Both the position numbers and the translations under genes were made by a program. DNA of 64,000 bases. Origin: Aldehydirespirator sp963667505. GTDB taxonomy: Bacteria > Actinomycetota > Acidimicrobiia > Acidimicrobiales > Aldehydirespiratoraceae. The notes beneath the pieces are model-generated. The model saw only the letters and a program-made list of their open reading frames with translations, ran no database searches and was not told the DNA's origin. The stretch covers positions 2,356,001-2,420,000 of the forward strand of contig OY763490.2 in the NCBI GenBank assembly GCA_963667505.2, written 5' to 3'. This document shows positions 58,142-64,000 of this stretch, piece by piece. Positions within the stretch are counted from its first letter, which is position 1, and every line of letters starts with the position of its first letter.

Positions 58142-59473
58142 TCAGTGGTAGGCGAGGTATTGGCGCATCTCCCAGTCGGTGATCGTCTCGGGGTCGTCGG
58201 ACTCGACCTCCGAGATGTAGCGGTCCCACTCGGCCCGCTTGTTGACCACGAAGTTGGCGCACAACTCGGCACCGACCGCCTCGCACAGGGCCTCGTCGGC
58301 CTCCATGTCGTCGAGGGCCTCGGTGAGGCTGTGGGCGCAGTGGACGTCGGTGTCGATCTCATCGAAGCCGTCGCCGGTGAGCGGATCGGGGCAGTCGAGG
58401 CCGCCGACCACGCCCAAGCGGGCGACTTGCAGCACCGTCGCCACCAGGGTGTGGACATTGGCGGCGCCGTCGCCGATGCGGCTCTCGATGCGCATGTCGG
58501 CGCCGGTGGTGCGGGGCACCCGGTTGCCGGCGCAGCGGTGCTCGACACCCCAGTTGGCCCAGTAGCCGTTGAGCTGGCCGGGGCGCAGGCGGCGGTAAGC
58601 GTTGACGGTGGGAGCGGACAGCGCGGTCATGCCCCGATGGTGGCGGACCAGCCCGGCCAGGCAGTTCCGGGCCAGCACGGACAGGCCGTCGGGCGCGGAG
58701 GCGTCCACGAAGGCGTTGCGGCCCTCGGAGTCCACCATCGAGATGTTCACGTGCACGCCGTTGCCGGAGATGCTCGCGAACGGCTTGCCCAGGAAGGTGA
58801 GGTCGAGGCCCAGCGGCTCGCCGTTGCGGTCCACTGCGGTCTGGACGGTCTCGCGGGCCAGCACCCGGAACAGGAAGGCGTCGTCGGCGGCCCTCATAGC
58901 GTCGCCGTACTCGAGGGTCAGCTCGAACTGTCCCTCGTCGTACTCGGCGTTGACCGACTCCATCGGGATGCCCGAGGCCTCCGCGGTGCGCACCACGTCG
59001 GTGATCACCCCGGTGGGATCGGATCCGACCCCGGTGCCGTACACCATCGAACCGGGCGTGGGATAGGGCATCGGGCTCTCCAGGCCGCCGCCGAACACGT
59101 AGGCCTCCAGCTCGATGCCGACCTGCGGGGTGTAGCCGAGCGCCTCCCAGTCGGCCACGGCCCGGCGCACAGCGTGGCGGGGGAACACCGGATGGGGCTC
59201 GCCGTGCATGGAGGCGTCGCCGACCACGACCCCGGTGGCTTCGTCGTCCCAGCCCTGGCGGACGTCGGCCTCGTCGAAGCCGATCTTCATGTCGGGCAGG
59301 CCCTCCAGCAGGTAGGCACCCGGCGCGGGCACCATGCTGCGGTCGTAGCCCAAAGCGAAGACGCTGACGCAGTGGCTGGTGCCCTTGTGAGCGAGACGGG
59401 CCGGCAGGTACTTGCCCCGGGCCAGCCCCAGATGGTCGGGCCACAGCACTCGGATCCGATCCCAGTCGGTCAT
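58142..59473 (-). CDS. Glutamine synthetase-family protein, copy 2
   Basis: The product is 443 residues. IRVLWPDHLGLARGKYLPA, VGIELEAYVFGG (metal Glu), ESVNAEYDEGQFELTLEYGD, SGNGVHVNISM (His), and TVNAYRRLRPGQLNGYWANW then ESRIGDGAANVHTL (Arg and Glu of the nucleotide site) show a complete active site. It is distinct from copy 1 (shorter N-terminus). Probable gamma-glutamyl-amine ligase. It pairs logically with the PuuD-like hydrolase at 61911-62618, which could release glutamate after amine oxidation. Confidence 0.9.
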   Translation of the reverse strand: MTDWDRIRVLWPDHLGLARGKYLPARLAHKGTSHCVSVFALGYDRSMVPAPGAYLLEGLPDMKIGFDEADVRQGWDDEATGVVVGDASMHGEPHPVFPRHAVRRAVADWEALGYTPQVGIELEAYVFGGGLESPMPYPTPGSMVYGTGVGSDPTGVITDVVRTAEASGIPMESVNAEYDEGQFELTLEYGDAMRAADDAFLFRVLARETVQTAVDRNGEPLGLDLTFLGKPFASISGNGVHVNISMVDSEGRNAFVDASAPDGLSVLARNCLAGLVRHHRGMTALSAPTVNAYRRLRPGQLNGYWANWGVEHRCAGNRVPRTTGADMRIESRIGDGAANVHTLVATVLQVARLGVVGGLDCPDPLTGDGFDEIDTDVHCAHSLTEALDDMEADEALCEAVGAELCANFVVNKRAEWDRYISEVESDDPETITDWEMRQYLAYH

Positions 59474-59541
59474 GACGGCTCCCCCGATCGTTGCGGAAGG
59501 CTGAACGTTCGGCCCCGAACGGTACCGCCCACACCCGCCCC

Positions 59542-59642
59542 GGTCACGCCGGAACGCGAGCGGGCACCAGAGTCAGACCACGGTGGTGCGGACGAAAGCG
59601 CAGCCCTGGTCACGCCGGAGCGCGAACGGATGCCGGAGTCAG
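59542..59642. repeat. Direct repeat pair containing the end of the acyl-CoA dehydrogenase gene
   Basis: 59542-59576 and 59608-59642 are 35-base copies (GGTCACGCCGGA, CGCGA, GAGTCAG shared; about six differences), offset 66 bases. The second copy holds the stop codon (TCA at 59639-59641, minus strand) and the last codons of the gene, so the first is a duplicated gene end lying beyond the stop. It fills most of the gap to the glutamine-synthetase-like start. Confidence 0.85.
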
Positions 59643-60856
59643 GCCGGGGCCTCGTCGTGTTCGGGGTAGAGGCCGGTTCGGCCGAGGCGCTCCAGGCACA
59701 CCTCGACGCTCCACGGCAGCATGGCGGCTCCGCACCGGGCGTCGCGGTAGGCCCGCTCCAAGAACGACGGGCGCAGCATGCTGCGGCCCCCGCACACCCG
59801 CAGAGCCAGCGACGCCACCGCGGGCGCGCCCTCCATCACGGTGACCATCGACGACCAGGCCCGCCGCACCTGCGCGACGCTTGGATCGACCCCGCATTCG
59901 TCCAGCACCCGGTAGGTGAGCGACTGGGCCCGGTCGTGGAGCAGGTTCATCTGGGCCCAGCCCTGCTGCTTGATCGGATGGTCGCGCCGGGTCGGGCCTC
60001 CGCTCGCCGTGCCGTCGCCGCGCAGATAGGCGGCGGTGGCGTCGAGCACTCCCCGCATGAGCCCGAGATAGGCGAACGACAGGGTCATGTAGAAGTAGGG
60101 CCAGCGGGCCGCAGCCTGGTCGAAGGCGCCGGGCGGGAGCCACTCGTTCTCCTCGGGCACGAAGGCGTCGTCGAGCACCAGCGTGCGGGAGTCGGTGCCC
60201 CGCATACCGAGCGGGTCCCAGTCGCCCTCGATGGTCGCGCCGGCGGCGTCGGCGGGCACGCCCATGAAGCGGATCCGGTCGTCGCCTGGCACCAGGCACA
60301 CCACGTTGTGGATGTGGGCCGCCCCGGACAGCGAGGCGAAGATCTTGCGTCCCGTGACCCGGTAGCCGCCGCGGTCGGCGTCGGGCACGGCCCGGGTGGC
60401 GTAGCCCGCGGTGGCGCCCGCGGCCGCGCCCTCCGAGAACGGCTGGCTGTGGATCGCGCCGTCTTCGACGATGCCCCGGCGCAGCTCGGCCCGGCGTCCG
60501 CACAGCTGCGACCGCTCGGCCGCAGTGAGATCGAGGTCGTCGGCGATCTGGCCGACGAGGATGGTGGTGGCGGTGTGCATGTTGAAGGTGAGCGCGGTGG
60601 TGGCGCAATGCCGTCCCAGCTCCTCGGCCACCAGCGCGTAGGCCACGAAGTCGCCGCCCAGCCCGCCGTCGGCTGTCGGGACGCACAGGCCGAGCAGGCC
60701 AGCGTCGCGCATGTCGGCCCAGTTCCGGTCGGGGAAGGTGGCGTCGCGGTCGTGGGCCTCGGCCCGCTCGGCGAACCGGGGCCCGAGGATCGCCATCCGC
60801 TCCACGAGCTCAGCCCGGGGCGGCGTGAGGATGTGCGCCGTCACCACCGCGGACAC
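59639..60856 (-). CDS. Acyl-CoA dehydrogenase-family flavoprotein
   Basis: The product is 405 residues, the usual length. The N-terminal helical domain has DRNWADMRDAGLLGLCVPTA and FVAYALVAEELGRHCATTAL. The FAD-binding middle has VTGRKIFASLSGAAHI and GDWDPLGMRGTDSRTLVLDD. The C-terminal helices include LRVCGGRSMLRPSFLERAYR. The usual Glu base cannot be placed with certainty, so it could be an acyl-CoA dehydrogenase or a flavin monooxygenase of the same fold. It is upstream of glutamine-synthetase-like copy 2 on the same strand. Confidence 0.9.
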   Translation of the reverse strand: MSAVVTAHILTPPRAELVERMAILGPRFAERAEAHDRDATFPDRNWADMRDAGLLGLCVPTADGGLGGDFVAYALVAEELGRHCATTALTFNMHTATTILVGQIADDLDLTAAERSQLCGRRAELRRGIVEDGAIHSQPFSEGAAAGATAGYATRAVPDADRGGYRVTGRKIFASLSGAAHIHNVVCLVPGDDRIRFMGVPADAAGATIEGDWDPLGMRGTDSRTLVLDDAFVPEENEWLPPGAFDQAAARWPYFYMTLSFAYLGLMRGVLDATAAYLRGDGTASGGPTRRDHPIKQQGWAQMNLLHDRAQSLTYRVLDECGVDPSVAQVRRAWSSMVTVMEGAPAVASLALRVCGGRSMLRPSFLERAYRDARCGAAMLPWSVEVCLERLGRTGLYPEHDEAPA

Positions 60857-60883
60857 TACCGCCGCGTCCGCAGCGACGACCGG

Positions 60884-61738
60884 CTAGCCGGCGGTGGAGC
60901 GGGCGCCGTGGTGCGAGCCTCGCGCGTCGGCCGTCGTAGCCTGTGGCTGGCCGAGGAAGTCCCGCGCCAAGCGGTTGAAGGTCTGGGGGGCCTCCGAGAC
61001 GGCCAAATGGCCCACGCCCTCGATAACCAGCAGTTCAGCCTCGGGAAGGCCTTCGGCCAGGGCGCGGGCGTAGCTGGGCGGCGTCTCGGCGTCCAGTTCT
61101 CCGACGATCACCAGCGCCGGAGCGGTGATCTCGGCCAGACAGTCGCGCAAGTCGTGGGAGGGCAGGCACTCGACAGCGGACCTCAGCCCCTCCGCCGGAA
61201 TGCGGGCGAACCCGGCAACTCTCATTGCCAGCAAATCGTCGCGGAGAGCCGGGCCCCCGATGGAGGTGAGCACCTCCTCCGCGATGTCGGCAGGGGCCAG
61301 GCCCGCGTCGAGCGGAGCCAGCCGGGCCGCTCGCCAAGCGTCGGCGTCGGTGCCGTCGAGACCGAAGGCGGGACTGGTGCCGGCCAGAACCAAACGGTCG
61401 ACCCGGTCGGGATGGCGCAGGGCGGTGTGCAGGGCGTGCATCCCGCCGAACGACTCCCCCGCCAGATGGGCCCGCTCCGCTCCGGCCGCGTCCAGCAGCC
61501 GGGCCACCGAGTCAGCGACGGCGGCGAAGGTCAGCGGCTCGACCGGGGCCGAGGCGCCGTAGCCGGGCATGTCCCAGGCGATGCAGCGGAACGTGTCGCT
61601 CAATCCCTCCAGCTGCGGCTCCCACGAGGTGCGGGAGCCGCCCAGTCCGTGCAGGAACACCACCGGCGGGCCGTCGCCGCGCTCTCGCCAGGCCAGCGGC
61701 CCGTCAACGTCCACGGTCTCCGACGGCACGCCAGTCAC
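60884..61738 (-). CDS. Alpha/beta-fold hydrolase
   Basis: The product is 284 residues. The oxyanion strand VVFLHGLGGSRTSW, nucleophile elbow AGESFGGMHA (Ser), APALVIVGELDAETP (Asp) and IEGVGHLAVSEAP (His) complete the triad. It resembles 3-oxoadipate enol-lactonases and meta-cleavage-product hydrolases, which act after aromatic ring opening. It lies 27 bases upstream of the acyl-CoA dehydrogenase on the same strand and is probably co-transcribed. The last 15 residues are polar and not conserved. Confidence 0.92.
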   Translation of the reverse strand: MTGVPSETVDVDGPLAWRERGDGPPVVFLHGLGGSRTSWEPQLEGLSDTFRCIAWDMPGYGASAPVEPLTFAAVADSVARLLDAAGAERAHLAGESFGGMHALHTALRHPDRVDRLVLAGTSPAFGLDGTDADAWRAARLAPLDAGLAPADIAEEVLTSIGGPALRDDLLAMRVAGFARIPAEGLRSAVECLPSHDLRDCLAEITAPALVIVGELDAETPPSYARALAEGLPEAELLVIEGVGHLAVSEAPQTFNRLARDFLGQPQATTADARGSHHGARSTAG

Positions 61739-61910
61739 CGATCGGCCCGCCGCGCTCCCGTCAGCCCAGCGCTCCGGCCACGGTCCACGTCACCGGCCGC
61801 GGCTTCGGCAACGGAGGGCTCGGCCATCACGGGAAAGTACCGCGGAGAGCAGTCGTCGCCGCGCGCCGGGCTCCGGCGGGTCGGGCACAGCGAAACGTAC
61901 ACTGCGGTCC

Positions 61911-62618
61911 ATGGCGGGCGCGCCGCTGATCGGCATCTCGGGACGCACCAAGACCGGCGAGGACGTCAATCTCACGCCCGCGTCGATGCGCCCGCTGCAG
62001 TTGGACCTCTACTTCTGCGACTACGCCCGCGGCGTGATCGCGGCCGGCGGGCTGCCGGTCTACCTGCCCACCCACGCCGACCCAGCCGACTACATGGCGC
62101 GCCTCGACGGGCTGCTCCTAACCGGAGGAGGCGACATCGAGCCCGGCCGCTATGGCCAGAGGCCGTGCGCCGAGCTCATCACACCGGACGCGGCACGAGA
62201 CGCCTACGAGATAGCGCTGCTCGACGGCGCCGCCGAAGCCGGGGTGCCCGTGCTGGGCATCTGCCGGGGCATTCAGATGCTGAACGTGCACAGCGGCGGC
62301 ACGCTGCACCAGCATGTGGCCCCCCACGCCCACTTCGACGTGCCCGCCAACTCGCTCATCCACCGCGTGGACTTCATCGACGACTCGCTGGCATCCTCCC
62401 TCTACGGGCCGACCACTCTCGTCAACTCGCTGCACCACCAAGCCATCGACACCGTCGCCGACGGCTACGAGGTGACCGGCCGCGCCGAAGACGGAGCCAT
62501 CGAGGCCATCGAAGCCCGCGCCCGCCCATGGCTGGGAGTGCAGTGGCATCCCGAACTGCTCGACACCCGCGACACCGACCCCGTCTTCACCTGGCTGGTA
62601 GGTGCCGCCACCGGCTGA
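61911..62618 (+). CDS. puuD: Gamma-glutamyl-gamma-aminobutyrate hydrolase family protein (peptidase C26)
   Basis: The product is 235 residues from ATG 61911. LIGISGRTKTG, LLLTGGGDIEPGRYG, LGICRGIQMLNVHSGGTLHQ (nucleophile Cys), VNSLHHQAID and GVQWHPELLD (His-Glu) are the PuuD pattern. PuuD cleaves gamma-glutamyl-GABA to glutamate and GABA in the putrescine pathway. Here the real substrate may be another gamma-glutamyl compound made by the glutamine-synthetase-like enzymes. It is a monocistronic gene ended by a strong hairpin. Confidence 0.93.
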   Translation: MAGAPLIGISGRTKTGEDVNLTPASMRPLQLDLYFCDYARGVIAAGGLPVYLPTHADPADYMARLDGLLLTGGGDIEPGRYGQRPCAELITPDAARDAYEIALLDGAAEAGVPVLGICRGIQMLNVHSGGTLHQHVAPHAHFDVPANSLIHRVDFIDDSLASSLYGPTTLVNSLHHQAIDTVADGYEVTGRAEDGAIEAIEARARPWLGVQWHPELLDTRDTDPVFTWLVGAATG

Positions 62619-62621
62619 GCG

Positions 62622-62652
62622 GCAAGGGGCTGGCTTCAAGCCAGACCCTTGC
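62622..62652. terminator. Bidirectional hairpin terminator between puuD-like and P450 copy 3
   Basis: GCAAGGGGCTGGCTT (62622-62636) pairs with AAGCCAGACCCTTGC (62638-62652) with a single mismatch, giving a stem of 14 pairs. It starts three bases after the puuD-like stop and ends 20 bases before the P450 stop on the other strand. There is little T-run, as is common in high-GC genomes. Confidence 0.8.
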
Positions 62653-62672
62653 GCTGACGGCCAGGAGCAGCT

Positions 62673-64000
62673 TCAGGAGGCGGTGCGGTCTACCTGGCCT
62701 CCGAAGCCGATGGTGCCTGAGGCGCCGGCGGCGGAGCCGAGGCGGTGCAGGGGCACGGTGTTGTACGACGGCGACGGGGTGTAGGCCACCGGCAGGCGCT
62801 TGACGCCCGCGATGAAGTTGGAGCGCAGGTAGGCCGGGTCGCCATCGAGGCGGATGTCGGGCATGCGGCGCGCGACCTCGCGGAACGTGAGACGGATCTC
62901 CATGCGGGCCAGGCTGGCGCCCAGGCAGAAATGGGGTCCGCCGCCGCCGAAGCCGACATGGTCGTTGGGCGTGCGCTCGATGTCGAAGCGCCAGGGGTCC
63001 TCGAAGGCCCGAGGATCGCGGTTGGCGGCTGCGTGCCACATGAGCACCTTGTCGCCAGCGGCGATCTTGACCCCTCCGACCTCATAATCCGACAGCGCCT
63101 GGCGGCGGAAGTAGAGCACCGGGGTGGCCCAGCGCACGATCTCCTCCACCGCGGTCTCCATGTGGCGGTCGGGATCGGCGACGAACTTCTCCCACTGGTC
63201 GGGGAAGTCGAAGAAGGCCATCATCCCCCGGGTGATCGAGTTGCGGGTGGTCTCGTTGCCGGCCACGCACAGGATCAGGAAGAACATGTCGAACTCGAGC
63301 TCGGTGAGGGCCTCGCCGTCTATGTCGGCCGACAACAGCGTGGTGACGATGTCGTCGGAGGGAGTGCTGCGGCGCTCCGTCTGGAGCTGGTGGGAGTAGC
63401 CGAAGATCTCGGCCGCGGCATGGAGGATGTCGTCGCGGCTCTTGACGAACTCGGGGTCGTCGGCGCCGATCATGGCGTTGGTCCAGTCGAACACTTTGGC
63501 GCGGTCCTCGATGGGGATGCCCATCATCTCGGCGATGGCCTGCAGGGGCAGCTCGGCCGAGATGTCGCGCACGAAGTCGCAGCGGCCCTTCTCCACCACC
63601 TGGTCGAGGATGATGTCGATCCGGTTCTGGAGGTAGTCCTCCAGCAGGCCGATCATGCGGGGAGTGAAGCCCCGGTTGACCAGCTTGCGATAGCGGGTGT
63701 GGCGGGGCGGGTCCATGTCGATCAGCGTGTGGTCGGTCGCGATGCCCGTCATACTCATCTTCTTGTCGGGATCCTTCATCTGCGTGCCACTGTGGCTGGA
63801 CGAGAACACGTCGGCCCGGCGGTTCACCTCCTTGAGGTGGGCCTGGCGGGTGATCGCCCAGTAGCCGGTGCCCATGTCGCCCTCGTCCACCCAGTGGATG
63901 CCGGGATCGGTCTCCCTCAGCCGCTCCAGGACCTCGTGGTGCTCCTGGCGCTGGAACATGTCGATGTCCCACAGGTCGACGTCCGCGGCCGGGTGTCGCC
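62673..64000 (-). CDS. Cytochrome P450, copy 3 (N-terminus cut by window edge)
   Basis: The frame is open to the window edge. Upstream of the internal ATG 63959 it reads AADVDLWDID, a usual bacterial P450 start region, so the true start lies beyond 64000. At least 442 codons are visible. I-helix CVAGNETTRNS, ExxR EEIVR, heme loop FGGGGPHFCLGASLAR. It is more like CYP125/CYP142/CYP124-type mycobacterial P450s (TDHTLIDMDPPRHTRYRKLV) than the two other copies. Members of those families hydroxylate sterols or lipids; the substrate here is unknown. Confidence 0.93.
   Translation of the reverse strand, partial: RHPAADVDLWDIDMFQRQEHHEVLERLRETDPGIHWVDEGDMGTGYWAITRQAHLKEVNRRADVFSSSHSGTQMKDPDKKMSMTGIATDHTLIDMDPPRHTRYRKLVNRGFTPRMIGLLEDYLQNRIDIILDQVVEKGRCDFVRDISAELPLQAIAEMMGIPIEDRAKVFDWTNAMIGADDPEFVKSRDDILHAAAEIFGYSHQLQTERRSTPSDDIVTTLLSADIDGEALTELEFDMFFLILCVAGNETTRNSITRGMMAFFDFPDQWEKFVADPDRHMETAVEEIVRWATPVLYFRRQALSDYEVGGVKIAAGDKVLMWHAAANRDPRAFEDPWRFDIERTPNDHVGFGGGGPHFCLGASLARMEIRLTFREVARRMPDIRLDGDPAYLRSNFIAGVKRLPVAYTPSPSYNTVPLHRLGSAAGASGTIGFGGQVDRTAS

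Noticed and set aside
58103..62803. A 1566-codon plus-strand open frame
   Set aside because: It lies opposite the glutamine-synthetase-like, acyl-CoA dehydrogenase and hydrolase genes, all with full motifs. Its own translation shows no domain except where it shifts past the real puuD-like gene.
1..64000. tRNA, rRNA or other structured RNA genes
   Set aside because: No cloverleaf-like sequence with a conserved T-arm or any rRNA core segment was recognised in the intergenic regions. A covariance-model search would be needed to exclude small RNAs.

Overview
The window is high-GC, gene-dense actinobacterial DNA. The best guess is a member of the Acidimicrobiia or a relative from a marine or host-associated setting. 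That placement is inference; no rRNA or tRNA gene is present to fix it. The pointers are a class Ia ribonucleotide reductase, an actinobacterial GPP34 protein, a 1082-residue isoleucyl-tRNA synthetase, several P450s and LLM flavin oxidoreductases, and uptake and breakdown genes for betaine- or DMSP-type osmolytes.

Layout. (a) 1-10.6 kb is an osmolyte block. It holds a partial 3-hydroxyisobutyrate-dehydrogenase-like gene, two tandem M24-family genes whose metal-site residues and spacing match the DMSP lyase DddP, a divergent MttB-type methyltransferase, and a proV-permease-proX ABC importer for quaternary amines or DMSP. (b) 10.6-23.6 kb is mostly core genes: a coiled-coil protein, a ureohydrolase remnant, an SDR, ileS, a MazEF pair, a 2OG-Fe(II) oxygenase, nrdA-nrdB, GPP34 and an aldehyde dehydrogenase. 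(c) 23.6-33.2 kb holds a branched-chain-amino-acid-type importer (with a fused LivM-LivG gene), a MarR regulator, an LLM oxidoreductase, an SDR and an acyl-CoA synthetase. (d) 33.3-45.4 kb is an accessory and defence island: two nearly identical N6-adenine methyltransferases in direct orientation, a VapBC-like pair, a Schlafen/AlbA-HATPase protein, an AT-richer C5-methyltransferase plus a MORC-like GHKL ATPase with a PD-(D/E)XK-like C-terminus, a frameshifted clan AA protease and a DUF4143 ATPase. Three copies of a palindromic repeat and two fragments of right-flank genes punctuate it. (e) 45.6-64 kb is a catabolic region: an acetoacetate-decarboxylase-like gene, three P450s, a LigB-type dioxygenase, two glutamine-synthetase-like enzymes, two glutamine-amidotransferase-like hydrolases (one PuuD-like), a molybdopterin oxidoreductase, a Rieske oxygenase, a second LLM enzyme, an acyl-CoA dehydrogenase and an alpha/beta hydrolase. 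Glutamine-synthetase-like, PuuD-like and P450 genes together suggest amine breakdown through gamma-glutamylated intermediates (inference).

The most striking signals are three. First, the DddP-like tandem, in which one copy keeps the metal ligands but has Asn in place of the catalytic Asp. Second, the defence island, which shows gene conversion, a frameshift, a VapC-like toxin lacking its first Asp, and dispersed hairpin repeats. Third, tandem repeats of different periods (35, 51 and about 20 bp) at three successive gene junctions of one operon, each repeat family carrying the stop/start signal of its junction. Smaller duplications of gene starts and ends occur elsewhere, so junction-seeded duplication looks like a general habit of this genome.
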